Shown: positions 1 through 9,085 of the stretch, piece after piece | Numbering within the stretch: position 1 is the stretch's first letter | How the letters are laid out: each line of letters opens with the position of its first letter | Source: Streptomyces griseoloalbus | GTDB lineage: Bacteria; Actinomycetota; Actinomycetes; Streptomycetales; Streptomycetaceae | DNA length: 64,000 bases | Reading direction: 5' to 3' | Assembly (NCBI GenBank): GCA_014650015.1 | Contig: BMUD01000003.1 | Coordinates: forward strand, 62,001 to 126,000 | Translations under genes and position numbers: made by a program | Notes under the pieces: generated by a model | What the model was told of the DNA's origin: nothing | The model's input: the letters and a program-made list of their open reading frames with translations, nothing else | The model's database searches: none

Positions 1-59
1 GCGACCCGCAGGTCCCCCACGTCGCGTACGGACAGTTCCGGTGCACCCTTGCCGCTCAC
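1..59 (-). CDS. ribH: 6,7-dimethyl-8-ribityllumazine synthase, N-terminal fragment
   Basis: Only the first 19 codons lie in the window (GTG start at 59, reading leftward out of the window). The visible N-terminus MSGKGAPELSVRDVGDLRV is typical of actinobacterial lumazine synthase, which condenses the ribAB product 3,4-dihydroxybutanone phosphate with the pyrimidine precursor in riboflavin synthesis. An AAGGAGA ribosome binding site sits at about 62-68. It is the last visible gene of the ribE-ribM-ribAB-ribH operon, 20 bases after ribAB. The identification rests on a short stretch plus gene order. Confidence 0.85.
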   Translation of the reverse strand, partial: MSGKGAPELSVRDVGDLRV

Positions 60-79
60 GTCTCTCCTTGGTGGTTCTC

Positions 80-1423
80 TTACTGGTTGCCGCAGGCGGG
101 CACGGTCGGCGTGTCCAGCCAGGGCAGGTCGTGGCCCATCCGGTCCCGCTTGGTGCGCAGGTAGCGGAGGTTGTGCTCGCTCGTGGTGACGGGCATCGGC
201 TCGCGGCCGGTGACCTCGATGCCGTGGCGGGCGAGCGCGTCGGACTTGTCGGGGTTGTTGGTCATCAGGCGGACGCCGCGGACGCCGAGGTCGGCGAGGA
301 TCTGCGCGCCGGCGCCGTAGTCGCGGGCGTCGGCGGGCAGGCCGAGTTCGAGGTTGGCGTCGAGGGTGTCCCGGCCGCGCTCCTGGAGTTCGTAGGCGCG
401 CAGCTTGGACACCAGGCCGATGCCGCGGCCTTCGTGTCCGCGCAGGTAGACCACCACGCCGCGGCCCTCGGCCTGTATGCGGTCCAGGGAGGCGTCCAGC
501 TGGGGGCCGCAGTCGCAGCGCCGGGAGCCGAAGACGTCGCCGGTGAGGCATTCGGAGTGGACGCGGACGAGGACGTCCTCGCCGTCGCCGATCTCGCCGT
601 GGACGAGGGCGACGTGCTCGACGCCGTCGACGGTGGAGCGGTAGCCGTACGCCGTGAAGGTGCCGTGGGCGGTGGGCAGATGGACCTCGGCCTCGCGGCG
701 GACGGTGGGTTCGGCGGAGCGGCGGTAGGCGATCAGGTCCTCGATGGAGATGATCGTCAGACCGTGCTTGCGGGCGAACGGGATCAGTTCGGGCAGGCGC
801 AGCATGCGGCCGTCCTCGCCGGCGATCTCGACGATGGCGCCGGCCGGGCGCAGCCCCGCGAGGCGGGCCAGGTCGACGGCGGCCTCGGTGTGGCCGTTGC
901 GCACGAGCACGCCGCCGGAGCGGGCGCGCAGCGGGAAGACGTGGCCGGGGCGGACGAAGTCGGCGGGTTCGGCGGTGCCGGCCGCCAGCAGCCGGAGCGT
1001 GGTGGCGCGGTCGGCGGCGGAGATACCGGTGCTCACTCGGTGGGCGGCGGAGGCGTCGACGGAGATGGTGAACGCGGTCTTCATCGACTCGTTGTTGTCG
1101 TCGACCATCTGCGGCAGCCGCAGCCGGTCCAGTTCCTCGCCCTCCATGGGGGCGCAGATCAGGCCGCGGCACTCGCTCATCATGAAGGCGACGATCTCCT
1201 CGGTCGCCTTCTCGGCGGCGATGACGAGGTCGCCCTCGTTCTCGCGGTTCTCGTCGTCGACGACCACGACCGGACGGCCGGCCGCGATGTCGGCGACGGC
1301 CCTCTCGACCGGGTCGAGCGTGAGGTCGGCGAAGTCCTCGGTGCCGTACAGGGTGGGTGGGATCACAGGGGCGGGGCGAAGTGCCTCGTTCGGGGTGGTG
1401 ACGGGAGACGGGTGGGCGCTCAT
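80..1423 (-). CDS. ribAB: Bifunctional DHBP synthase / GTP cyclohydrolase II
   Basis: 447 aa fusion enzyme catalysing the two entry reactions of riboflavin synthesis. The N-terminal half (about residues 30-230) is 3,4-dihydroxy-2-butanone-4-phosphate synthase with the acidic [11 protein letters not shown] active-site motif. The C-terminal half (about 235-435) is GTP cyclohydrolase II with the zinc cysteines in [17 protein letters not shown] and the [10 protein letters not shown] motif. The frame is open much further upstream, but the ATG at 1423 overlaps the ribM stop as ATGA and gives the normal family length. It is translationally coupled to ribM and expected to be controlled by the FMN riboswitch upstream of ribE. 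Confidence 0.96.
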   Translation of the reverse strand: MSAHPSPVTTPNEALRPAPVIPPTLYGTEDFADLTLDPVERAVADIAAGRPVVVVDDENRENEGDLVIAAEKATEEIVAFMMSECRGLICAPMEGEELDRLRLPQMVDDNNESMKTAFTISVDASAAHRVSTGISAADRATTLRLLAAGTAEPADFVRPGHVFPLRARSGGVLVRNGHTEAAVDLARLAGLRPAGAIVEIAGEDGRMLRLPELIPFARKHGLTIISIEDLIAYRRSAEPTVRREAEVHLPTAHGTFTAYGYRSTVDGVEHVALVHGEIGDGEDVLVRVHSECLTGDVFGSRRCDCGPQLDASLDRIQAEGRGVVVYLRGHEGRGIGLVSKLRAYELQERGRDTLDANLELGLPADARDYGAGAQILADLGVRGVRLMTNNPDKSDALARHGIEVTGREPMPVTTSEHNLRYLRTKRDRMGHDLPWLDTPTVPACGNQ

Positions 1424-2061
1424 GCCGGCGCTCCTTCCAGGGCGGGCCGCGCGTCGCGTGAGCGCAGCCACCAGTCGCGCAGTCCCCACAGGACCAGCGC
1501 GCCGTAGAGGACGTAGACGAATCCGGAGAAGGCGAAGCCGTTGGCGAAGTTCAGCGGGACGCCGACGAGGTCGACGAGCAGCCAGGCGAACCAGAACTCG
1601 ACCATGCCGCGGGCCTGGGCGTACATGGCGACGATCGTGCCGACGAAGATGTAGGCGTCCGGCCAGGGGTCCCAGGACAGGGACGGGTACAGGGTGAACA
1701 GCCCGCCCACGGCCAGGGTGCCCACGAGCGCGGCGCCCACCAGCAGGACGCGTTCGCGGTTGGTGGCGAACCGTACGGCGATGGAGCCGTCCTGGGCCTG
1801 CTGCCGGCCGCGGTTCCACTGCCGGAAGCCGTACGCGGCGACGAGCATGACGACGATCTGCTTGCCGGCGCTGCCGGAGAGGTGGGCGGTGGCGAAGGCC
1901 GCGAAGAGGATCAGGCCGGAGACGAACTGGGCGGGCCAGGTCCAGATGGAGCGGCGCCAGCCGAGGGCGAGGGCGACGAGCCCGACGACGTTGCCGATCA
2001 TGTCCGACCACTTGATGTGCTGGTCGAAGAGGGTGAACGCCTCGGAGTTGAGCCAGTTCAC
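1420..2061 (-). CDS. ribM: PnuC-family riboflavin transporter
   Basis: 213 aa integral membrane protein with about seven hydrophobic segments and the PnuC-family signature around [19 protein letters not shown]. PnuC proteins are facilitators that carry vitamins; members inside Gram-positive rib operons (RibM) import riboflavin. The GTG start at 2061 overlaps the ribE stop (GTGA), and its own stop overlaps the ribAB start (ATGA), so it is tightly coupled to the biosynthetic genes. The context argues for riboflavin rather than nicotinamide riboside as substrate, but the sequence alone does not prove this. Confidence 0.88.
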   Translation of the reverse strand: MNWLNSEAFTLFDQHIKWSDMIGNVVGLVALALGWRRSIWTWPAQFVSGLILFAAFATAHLSGSAGKQIVVMLVAAYGFRQWNRGRQQAQDGSIAVRFATNRERVLLVGAALVGTLAVGGLFTLYPSLSWDPWPDAYIFVGTIVAMYAQARGMVEFWFAWLLVDLVGVPLNFANGFAFSGFVYVLYGALVLWGLRDWWLRSRDARPALEGAPA

Positions 2062-2672
2062 CGGGCCGCCCCCTCACCGATGGCGCGGTCCCCGAGCATC
2101 CGCTCGACGTACTTGGCGATGACGTCCACCTCGAGGTTGACCGGGTCGCCGGGCTGCTTGGTGCCGAGCGTGGTCAGGGCGAGGGTGGTGGGGATGAGGC
2201 TGACGGTGAAGTAGTCGGGTCCGGCGTCGACGACGGTGAGGCTGATGCCGTCGACGGTGATGGAGCCCTTCTCCACGACGTAGCGGGAGAGGTCCGCGGG
2301 GAGGGAGATCTTCACGATCTCCCAGTTCTCGGACGGCGTGCGCTCGATGATCTCGCCGGTGCCGTCGACGTGTCCCTGCACGATGTGGCCGCCGAGGCGC
2401 CCGCCCACGGCCATGGGGCGTTCGAGGTTGACGCGCGATCCGACGGTGAGGACGCCGAGGCTGGAGCGGTTCAGGGTCTCGGCCATCACGTCGGCGGTGA
2501 ACTCGTCGCCCTCGTGCTCGACGACGGTGAGGCAGACACCGTTGACGGCGATGGAGTCTCCGTGCCGGGCGCCCTGGGTGACGACGGGGCCGCGCAGCCT
2601 GAAGCGACAGGCGTCGTCGAGGTTTTCGACGGCGGTGATCTCGCCCAGCTCTTCGACGATTCCGGTGAACAC
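2058..2672 (-). CDS. ribE: Riboflavin synthase (alpha chain)
   Basis: 204 aa. It dismutates two 6,7-dimethyl-8-ribityllumazine molecules to riboflavin and the pyrimidine precursor. It shows the two lumazine-binding repeats: the N-terminal [10 protein letters not shown] start and a second copy beginning near [14 protein letters not shown]. The GTG start at 2672 has an AGGAGGA ribosome binding site 8 bases upstream (2681-2687); longer in-frame starts upstream lie in the riboswitch leader and are rejected. First gene of the rib operon. The symbol ribC is also used for this enzyme. Confidence 0.95.
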   Translation of the reverse strand: MFTGIVEELGEITAVENLDDACRFRLRGPVVTQGARHGDSIAVNGVCLTVVEHEGDEFTADVMAETLNRSSLGVLTVGSRVNLERPMAVGGRLGGHIVQGHVDGTGEIIERTPSENWEIVKISLPADLSRYVVEKGSITVDGISLTVVDAGPDYFTVSLIPTTLALTTLGTKQPGDPVNLEVDVIAKYVERMLGDRAIGEGAAR

Positions 2673-2819
2673 TTCCCGGGTCCTCCTGCCTCTTCGGGCA
2701 CGGACTCCGGGGCTGTCGATGACGACAGAAAGTACGGGCGAGGACACCGGGAGCGACGCCGGACAGGGCTCACCACGACGGCGAACCGGTACGGCGGCGC
2801 GCATGGATGCCCGCCCGCC

Positions 2820-2946
2820 GCGCACTGCCTCCCATCCGGACTTTAACCGTCGGTCCAGGAATTTCACCTGGTCAACCGGCCGCTGGAGGCGACCGGGTCG
2901 CGGACTGTAACCGCCGGTTCGGACTTTCACCGACCCCGGAGTGCGC
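2820..2946 (-). promoter_or_regulatory. FMN riboswitch (RFN element)
   Basis: Read on the minus strand, this shows the conserved RFN core: P1 stem AGTGCGC (2820-2826 with 2940-2946), then GGGGTCGGTGAAAGTCC, CCGGCGGTTACAGTCC, CCAGGTGAAATTCCTGG, CGACGGTTAAAGTCCGG and ATGGGAGG. It lies about 150 bases upstream of the ribE start. RFN elements bind FMN and switch off expression; in actinobacteria this is often at the level of translation initiation. A small CTGTCG-loop-CGACAG hairpin (2713-2728) sits between the aptamer and the ribosome binding site and may belong to the expression platform. Confidence 0.95.
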
Positions 2947-3095
2947 TGCTACTGGTACAGGGCCAGTTTGCCACGACCGGCCGTCGTCCATGCGGGCGAG
3001 GGATGTGGAGTGGATCACAGGCGGTGACCCGGGGACTGCCGAGCGTCGCGCGAAGGGCAACTCCCCTCGTGTCGACGCTCCTTGACGAGCCGAAT

Positions 3096-3137
3096 TGGTC
3101 CATACCTATTGACGCGATGGTCTAGTCCTCTTAGGGT
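3096..3137 (+). promoter_or_regulatory. Chitinase promoter with paired 12-bp operator repeats
   Basis: Two direct copies of a 12-base element, TGGTCCATACCT (3096-3107) and TGGTCTAGTCCT (3118-3129), lie 22 bases apart, two helical turns. They overlap a promoter with -35 TTGACG (3109-3114), 17-base spacing and -10 TAGGGT (3132-3137). Streptomyces chitinase promoters are known to carry such 12-bp direct repeats mediating chitin induction and glucose repression. Each copy also resembles the core of the DasR operator (TGGTCTAGACCA). Which protein binds here cannot be told from the sequence. Confidence 0.85.
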
Positions 3138-3167
3138 CTGCGCAACTTCCGTGGAGAGGAATCCACT

Positions 3168-5498
3168 GTGCCGTCCCCCACACGCACCGGTGCGAGACCC
3201 GCGCTGCTCGCCTCCGCCGCCGCCGTCGCGGGCCTGCTGCTCGCGGCCCTGCCCGCCTCCGTCTCGCACGCCGCCGACCAGGAGTCCTGCCGTCCCGACG
3301 GCCTGTACCGGACCCCGGGGGTCGACGTCCCGTACTGCTCGGTCTACGACTCGGCCGGGCGGGAGAAGATGGGCTCCGACCACCAGCGGCGGGTGATCGG
3401 CTACTTCACCGGCTGGCGCACCGGCAAGGACGGAAAGCCCGCCTACCTCGCCTCCGACATCCCGTGGGACAGGATCACCCACATCAACTACGCGTTCGCG
3501 CACGTCGACAAGGGCAACAAGATCTCCGTCGGCCCGGACGGCGCCACGAACCCGGCGACGGGGATGACCTGGCCGGACGTGGCCGGCGCGGGGATGGATC
3601 CGCAGCTGCCCTACCAGGGCCACTTCAATCTGCTGAACAAGTTCAAGAAGCAGCATCCGGACGTCAAGACGCTCATCTCGGTGGGCGGTTGGGCCGAGAC
3701 CGGCGGCTACTTCGACGACGCGGGCAACCGGGTGGACTCCGGCGGCTTCTACTCCATGGCCACCAACGCCGACGGCTCGGTCAACCAGGCGGGCATCGAC
3801 ACCTTCGCCGAGTCGGCGGTCGACTTCATCAGGACGTACGGCTTCAACGGCGTCGACATCGACTACGAGTACCCCACGACGATGAAGGACGCGGGCAACC
3901 CGCTCGACCGGTCCGTCGCCAACGCTCGCCGGGCCGGCCTGGTCAAGGGCTACGCCGCGCTGATGAAGACGCTGCGCGAGAAGCTCGACCGCGCGGGGGC
4001 GGCGGACGGCAGGCACTACCTGCTGACGGTGGCGGCTCCCTCGTCCGGCTACCTGCTGCGCGGCATGGAGACCTTCCAGGTCCAGAAGTACCTGGACTAC
4101 GTCAACATCATGTCGTACGACCTGCACGGCGCCTGGAACGAGTACGTCGGCCCGAACGCCTCCCTCTTCGACGACGGCAAGGACGCGGAGCTGGCCGCCG
4201 CGGGCGTCTACACGACCTCGCAGTACGGCGGGATCGGCTACCTCAACACCGACTGGGCGTACCACTACTTCCGCGGTTCGATGCCGGCCGGCCGCATCAA
4301 CATCGGACTGCCGTACTACACGCGGGGCTTCAAGAACGTCACCGGCGGCACCGACGGGCTGTGGGGCAGGGCACCCTCCACGAACTGCCCGGCGGGCTCC
4401 GGACTGACCAAGTGCGGCGACGGCGCGACGGGGATCGACAACCTCTGGCACGACCTGGACACCGCCGGGAAGGAGTCGCCCGCGGGTTCCAACCCGATGT
4501 GGCACGCCAAGAACCTGGAGAAGGGCGTCGTCGGGGACTACGTGAGCGACTACGGCTTCCCGGCCGACACGAAGCTGACCGGGACCTACGCCCGCAAGTA
4601 CGACTCCACGCTGGTCGCGCCCTGGCTGTGGAACGCCGAGAAGAAGGTGTTCCTGTCCACCGAGGACGAGCAGTCCGTGCGGGCGAAGGCCGACTACGTC
4701 GTGGACCGCGGCATCGGCGGCACGATGGTGTGGGAACTGGCCGGCGACTACGGCTGGAACGCGGCCGAGGGGCAGTATGAGCCGGGCTCGACGCTGACGA
4801 CCACGATGTACGAGGCGTTCAAGTCGGCCCCGCCCTACGGCGCGACGCGCGCGACGACCGACATGCCGTCCGAGGCCCTGGACGTCGGCGTCGACTTCGG
4901 GCAGTTCCCGCTCGGCGACTCCAACTACCCGATCGGCCCCAAGCTGAGGATCACCAACAACACGTCGACGGCCCTGCCGGGAGGCACGGAATTCCGGTTC
5001 GACTACGGGACGTCCGCTCCCGGCAACGCCAAGGACCAGTCCGGCTGGGGCACCACGGTGATCCGCTCCGACCACACCGGCGGCAACGTGGGCGGCCTGA
5101 AGGGCGACTACCACCGGGTGTCGCTGAAGCTGCCGGCCTGGCAGTCGCTCGCCCCCGGCGCGTCGGTGGAGCTGGACTTCGTGTACCACCTGCCGGTGTC
5201 CACGCCGTCGAACTGGACGGCGACCTTCGGCGGGAGGACGTACGCCCTGGCCGGGGACCTGGCACGCGGGACGACCGTGGTGGGGCCGGGGCCCGGCACC
5301 CCGACGGACCCGCCGACGACGCCGCCCGGTGAGCCGGGCGACTGCGCGGAGCCGGCCTGGAGCGCCTCGACCGCGTACGGCGGGGGCAGCGTCGTGTCCC
5401 ACGCGGGACACGTCTGGAAGGCGCAGTGGTGGACGCGGGGCGAGGAGCCCGGCACCACCGGCGAATGGGGGGTCTGGCGGGACCAGGGAGCCTGCTGA
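3168..5498 (+). CDS. chiI: Secreted GH18 chitinase with chitin-binding domain
   Basis: 776 aa extracellular chitinase. Order of parts: signal peptide (residues 1 to about 35, ending SHA before ADQES), GH18 catalytic domain (about 65-560), a ChiC-type C-terminal domain (about 565-705), a Pro/Gly/Thr linker and a CBM5/12 chitin-binding module (about 725-776, with the aromatic AQWWTRGEEPG motif). The active-site stretch is FNGVDIDYEYP with catalytic Glu234. The first Asp of the usual DxxDxDxE motif is Asn227 here. The GTG start at 3168 follows GAGAGGA (3154-3160). The symbol is given because position and architecture match my memory of S. coelicolor ChiI; the family call is firmer than the symbol. 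Confidence 0.9.
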   Translation: MPSPTRTGARPALLASAAAVAGLLLAALPASVSHAADQESCRPDGLYRTPGVDVPYCSVYDSAGREKMGSDHQRRVIGYFTGWRTGKDGKPAYLASDIPWDRITHINYAFAHVDKGNKISVGPDGATNPATGMTWPDVAGAGMDPQLPYQGHFNLLNKFKKQHPDVKTLISVGGWAETGGYFDDAGNRVDSGGFYSMATNADGSVNQAGIDTFAESAVDFIRTYGFNGVDIDYEYPTTMKDAGNPLDRSVANARRAGLVKGYAALMKTLREKLDRAGAADGRHYLLTVAAPSSGYLLRGMETFQVQKYLDYVNIMSYDLHGAWNEYVGPNASLFDDGKDAELAAAGVYTTSQYGGIGYLNTDWAYHYFRGSMPAGRINIGLPYYTRGFKNVTGGTDGLWGRAPSTNCPAGSGLTKCGDGATGIDNLWHDLDTAGKESPAGSNPMWHAKNLEKGVVGDYVSDYGFPADTKLTGTYARKYDSTLVAPWLWNAEKKVFLSTEDEQSVRAKADYVVDRGIGGTMVWELAGDYGWNAAEGQYEPGSTLTTTMYEAFKSAPPYGATRATTDMPSEALDVGVDFGQFPLGDSNYPIGPKLRITNNTSTALPGGTEFRFDYGTSAPGNAKDQSGWGTTVIRSDHTGGNVGGLKGDYHRVSLKLPAWQSLAPGASVELDFVYHLPVSTPSNWTATFGGRTYALAGDLARGTTVVGPGPGTPTDPPTTPPGEPGDCAEPAWSASTAYGGGSVVSHAGHVWKAQWWTRGEEPGTTGEWGVWRDQGAC

Positions 5499-5513
5499 CC
5501 CCCGTACAGGACC

Positions 5514-5555
5514 GGCCCGGCGGCGGTGACGACGGCCCTTGCCCGCCGCCGGGCC
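5514..5555 (+). terminator. Terminator hairpin after chitinase gene
   Basis: A perfect 13-base-pair stem, GGCCCGGCGGCGG (5514-5526) against CCGCCGCCGGGCC (5543-5555), with a 16-base loop, starts 15 bases after the chitinase stop. There is no U tract, as is usual for Streptomyces terminators. Confidence 0.75.
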
Positions 5556-5700
5556 TCACCACGCGCGGGTGCGCCCGGCACCGAACCCGGAGAAGCTGGA
5601 CTCCGTACGACGCCGGCCGGCGCGGGCGCACGGGTGCGCGGGTGCCGGTCGCGGGGCCGATGTCACATCGACGGCGTCCGATCGGTCCTGGCCGGCGTAG

Positions 5701-5721
5701 GGCACTCCGGCGGGGAGTGCC
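5701..5721. promoter_or_regulatory. Perfect inverted repeat upstream of oxidoreductase gene
   Basis: GGCACTCC (5701-5708), five bases, GGAGTGCC (5714-5721), ending 24 bases before the ATG of the oxidoreductase gene. It could be an operator or a hairpin at the start of the mRNA. No regulator gene adjoins it that obviously uses it. The rest of 5556-5745 shows no gene. Confidence 0.35.
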
Positions 5722-5745
5722 CGGTGTCCGAAGGGGCTGAACAGC

Positions 5746-6501
5746 ATGACCACGATCCTGGTGACCGGTGGTACCGGAACGCTCGGCCGGCACGTCACCG
5801 GGCGGCTGCGGGCGGACGGGCACGAGGTGCGGGTCCTCAGCCGGCACGCACAGCCGTACGCCGTCGATCTGCGCGAGGGCGGGAGCGGGCTGGACGAGGC
5901 CGTCGCGGGGACGGACACGATCGTGCACTGCGCGACGTCACAGCGCGGTGGCGACGAGAAGGCCGCGCGCAACCTGATCGCGGCGGCGCGGCGGGCCGGG
6001 GTGGGGCACTTCGTGTACATCTCGATCGTCGGCGTCGACCGGGTGCCGTTCGGCTACTACAAGTCCAAGCTGGCGGTGGAGCGGATGGTCGAGGAGTCGG
6101 GGCTCGGCTGGACGGTGCTGCGCACCACCCAGTTCCACGATCTGCTGCTCATGGTCCTGCGGGGGATGGCCAAGCTGCCGGTGCTCCTGCTGCCGGCCCG
6201 GGTGAAGGACCAGCCGATCGAGGTCACGGAGGTCGCGGAACGCCTGGCCGAGCTGGCCCAGGGTGCTCCGGCGGGCCGCGTCGACGACATGGGCGGCCCG
6301 GAGGTGCGGACGTTCGACTCCCTGGCCCGCGCCTATCTGAAGGCCACGGGCCGCCGCCGCGCGGTGGCGAGGATCCCCCTGCGCGGCGCGGCCTACCAGG
6401 CGTTCCGCGACGGCGGTCACCTCACGCCGGAGCGAGCGGTCGGCACGGGCACGTTCGACGAGTTCCTGGCGGCCCGGTTCGGGAACGCGCCGCGTCGGTG
6501 A
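5746..6501 (+). CDS. NAD(P)-binding atypical SDR / NmrA-like oxidoreductase
   Basis: 251 aa cytosolic protein of the atypical short-chain dehydrogenase (NAD(P)H-binding, NmrA-like) group. The N-terminus ILVTGGTGTLGRHV is the glycine-rich dinucleotide-binding loop; IVHCATS and FVYISIVGVDR follow the usual Rossmann pattern, and YYKSKLAVE is in the position of the SDR YxxxK pair. Family length is normal. The substrate is unknown; such proteins range from reductases to redox-sensing regulators. Its stop codon abuts the stop of the convergent ROK gene with no spacer. Confidence 0.8.
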   Translation: MTTILVTGGTGTLGRHVTGRLRADGHEVRVLSRHAQPYAVDLREGGSGLDEAVAGTDTIVHCATSQRGGDEKAARNLIAAARRAGVGHFVYISIVGVDRVPFGYYKSKLAVERMVEESGLGWTVLRTTQFHDLLLMVLRGMAKLPVLLLPARVKDQPIEVTEVAERLAELAQGAPAGRVDDMGGPEVRTFDSLARAYLKATGRRRAVARIPLRGAAYQAFRDGGHLTPERAVGTGTFDEFLAARFGNAPRR

Positions 6502-7692
6502 TCAGTGTTCCGGGGCTCCGAAGAGCTCGTCCTGGGCCTGGTCCCGGGCGGTCAGCAGCGCGCCGCGCAGGACCGCGCCGCCCCCCAGGGTGCTGGGGCG
6601 GACCTCGGCGGGCAGCGGCGAGAGGGCGGTCAGGCGGTCCTGGACCCGGGCGGCGAGTGCCTCGCCGCCGGCCTGGCCGACCTCCCCGCCCAGCACCACG
6701 CATCCGGGGTCCAGCAGCGCGACCACCGATGCGACGCCCACCGCGATCCGGTCGGCCAGGGTGTCGAGGAAGCGTGCGGGCGCGGACGCCGGTCCGGCCG
6801 CCGCGACCGCCGTCCGCACCGCCCCCGCCGCGACCGGATCGACCCCGGGCTCCGCGGTGACGCCGTGCTCCGCCGCGAGCCCGGCGACCGCCGCCGCCCC
6901 CACCAGGGAGTGGAAGCCACCCTCGCAGTCGGTGGCCGACGGCAGGCCGCTGGTGCCCGGGACGGGGAGGAAGCCGATCTCCCCCGTGCCGCCCGAGGCG
7001 CCCCTGCGCAGGGTGCCGTCGAGGATCACGGCCGCGCCGGTGCCGTGTCCCAGCCACAGCAGGACGAAGGTGTCCCGGTCCCGGGCCGCCCCGTCGCGCT
7101 GCTCGGCGAGCGCGGCGAGGTTGGTCTCGTTCTCCACGCTGACGCGTGCCTCGGGCAGCCGTTCCTGGAGGGCGGCGACCAGGCGGCGGTGCCACTCGGG
7201 CAGGCCCGTGGAGTCGCGCAGTTCGCCGGTCGCGGGGTCGATCAGCCCCGGCGCGCCGATCCCGACGGTGTGCAGCCGGTCGGCGCCCGCCTCCTTCACG
7301 GTCCGTTCGACCAGCGCCACCGCCTGTTCCACCGCCTGGCCCGTCCCGGCGTCCCCGGTGATGGGCACGGCGGCCTCCGCCAGTACCTCGCCGACGAGGT
7401 CCGACACGACCACGGTGACGCCCTCGGTGCGGACGTCCAGCGCGGCCAGGTGCGCCCGGCCCGCGACGATCCCGTACAGCTTGGCGTTGGGCCCGCGCCG
7501 CTGCTCTCCCGTCTCTCCGACCACCTCGATGAGACCGGCCGCGGTGAGTCGCTCGACGAGGTCGGCGACGGTCGGCCGGGACAGACCGGTCAGCTGCTTC
7601 AACTGCCCTGCGGCCAGCGGGCCTTCGCGCTGGAGCAGGCGCAGGGCGAGCCGGTCGTTGATGGCTCTGGCGGTGCTCGGGGATGCGGCCAT
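6502..7692 (-). CDS. ROK-family transcriptional repressor
   Basis: 396 aa. The N-terminal winged helix (about residues 5-65, LKQLTGLSRPTVADLVERL as recognition region) is followed by a ROK sugar-kinase-like domain with the VGIGAPGLIDPATGEL and LWLGHGTGAAVILDG motifs. The cysteine cluster that binds zinc in many ROK proteins is reduced to one Cys in DCEGGFHSL, so zinc binding is doubtful. It is divergent from an MFS exporter gene, with a palindrome between them, which suggests local control of that exporter in response to a sugar or sugar-like ligand. ATG at 7692. Confidence 0.88.
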   Translation of the reverse strand: MAASPSTARAINDRLALRLLQREGPLAAGQLKQLTGLSRPTVADLVERLTAAGLIEVVGETGEQRRGPNAKLYGIVAGRAHLAALDVRTEGVTVVVSDLVGEVLAEAAVPITGDAGTGQAVEQAVALVERTVKEAGADRLHTVGIGAPGLIDPATGELRDSTGLPEWHRRLVAALQERLPEARVSVENETNLAALAEQRDGAARDRDTFVLLWLGHGTGAAVILDGTLRRGASGGTGEIGFLPVPGTSGLPSATDCEGGFHSLVGAAAVAGLAAEHGVTAEPGVDPVAAGAVRTAVAAAGPASAPARFLDTLADRIAVGVASVVALLDPGCVVLGGEVGQAGGEALAARVQDRLTALSPLPAEVRPSTLGGGAVLRGALLTARDQAQDELFGAPEH

Positions 7693-7810
7693 GCCGGGAT
7701 CCTTCCAGATCGGCGGGACCGGTCCGCACGAGGACCGGCAGTGCGGGACGTGCGCGGTACGAGCGTCGGAAGGGCGCGGGACGAACGCCGGGGGTGCCCG
7801 GGCCCCTTAT

Positions 7811-7833
7811 CTTTCAGGCAGGGTTCCTGATAG
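7811..7833. promoter_or_regulatory. Candidate ROK operator between divergent ROK and MFS genes
   Basis: CTTTCAGG (7811-7818), seven bases, CCTGATAG (7826-7833): the arms match at 7 of 8 positions. It lies in the 187-base divergent region, 46 bases before the MFS start, in an AT-richer patch likely to hold the MFS promoter. Binding by the neighbouring ROK protein is inference. Confidence 0.5.
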
Positions 7834-7879
7834 TTTACGGCGGCGCGTACGGGAACGGACCACCGGGAGGGGCGGGGCG

Positions 7880-9085
7880 ATGAGTGCAGTGGTGTACGGA
7901 CAGCGCGAGGTGAGGCGGGCGCGGTATGCCGTGGCCGCCGTGTTCGCCGTGCACGGCGCCGTCACCGGTTCGTTCGCCACCCGCGTCCCGTGGATCCAGG
8001 ACCACGCCGGGGTGAGCGCCGGGCAGCTGGGCCTCGCGCTCGCCTTCCCCGCGCTGGGCGCGTCCGTCGCGATGCCGCTGGCGGGGGGCATCAGCCACCG
8101 CTTCGGCGCCCGCACCGCGCTGCGCGGGCTGATCGCGCTGTGGACGCTCGCGCTCGTCCTGCCGTCGATCGCCCCGAACCTGCTCACCCTCTGCCTGGCC
8201 CTGTTCGTCTACGGCGCCACGGCGGGCATGTCCGACGTGGCGATGAACGCGCTGGGCGTGGAGGTGGAGAACCGCCTCGACAAGTCGATCATGTCCGGGC
8301 TGCACGGCATGTGGAGCGCCGGCGCGCTGGTCGGCTCGGCGGCCGGCACGCTCGCCGCCCACCTCGGCTCGGACGCCCGGCTGCACCACGCGCTCGCGGC
8401 CGCCGTCCTGACGGTGGTGGGCGTCACCGTCTGCACCTGGGTGCTCGATCTGCAGCCCGCCGAGGACGAGGATCCGCCGCCGCGGTTCGCGCTGCCGCCC
8501 CGTTCCGCGCTGGTCATCGGCGCGATCGGGTTCTGCGCGGTGTTCGCGGAGGGCGCGAGCCTGGACTGGTCGGCGGTCTACCTGCGCGACCAGCTGGAGA
8601 CGTCGGCCGGTCTCGCGGCGGCCTGCACGACCGGTTTCACGCTCACCATGGCGATCGCCCGGATCGCCGGGGACCGCGTGGTGGACCGCTACGGCGCCGT
8701 GCGCACGGTCCGCACGAGCGGTGTCGTCGCGGTCCTCGGCGGACTGCTGATCGTCGTCGCGGATCACCCGGCGATGGCGATGGGCGGCTTCGCGCTGATG
8801 GGGCTCGGCATCGCGGTGGTCGTGCCGCTGTGCTTCGCCGCCGCCGGGCGCAGTGGCTCCAATCCGAGCCTGGCCATCGCGGGCGTCGCGACCATCACGT
8901 ACACCTCGGGGCTGATCGCACCGAGCGCGATCGGCCTGCTGGCCCAGGCGACCAGCCTGATGGTGTCGTTCATCCTCGTGACGCTGCTGTCGTGCGGCAT
9001 CGCCGGCTTGGCGGGCGTGCTGCGCGCGGGGGACCGTACGAAGATCAACCGGCCGGACGCAGCAGTTGCCGAGCCGCGGCCCTGA
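7880..9085 (+). CDS. MFS transporter
   Basis: 401 aa, about 12 membrane segments. It resembles the MFS subgroup of small-molecule or sugar exporters paired with ROK regulators (FATRVPWIQDHAGVSAGQLGLAL near the N-terminus, and the repeated DRVVDRYGAVRTVR loop). The ATG at 7880 is preceded by GGGAGGGG; the frame is open upstream, but that part overlaps the ROK gene. The last 41 bases overlap the convergent thioesterase gene. The substrate cannot be read from the sequence. Confidence 0.88.
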   Translation: MSAVVYGQREVRRARYAVAAVFAVHGAVTGSFATRVPWIQDHAGVSAGQLGLALAFPALGASVAMPLAGGISHRFGARTALRGLIALWTLALVLPSIAPNLLTLCLALFVYGATAGMSDVAMNALGVEVENRLDKSIMSGLHGMWSAGALVGSAAGTLAAHLGSDARLHHALAAAVLTVVGVTVCTWVLDLQPAEDEDPPPRFALPPRSALVIGAIGFCAVFAEGASLDWSAVYLRDQLETSAGLAAACTTGFTLTMAIARIAGDRVVDRYGAVRTVRTSGVVAVLGGLLIVVADHPAMAMGGFALMGLGIAVVVPLCFAAAGRSGSNPSLAIAGVATITYTSGLIAPSAIGLLAQATSLMVSFILVTLLSCGIAGLAGVLRAGDRTKINRPDAAVAEPRP

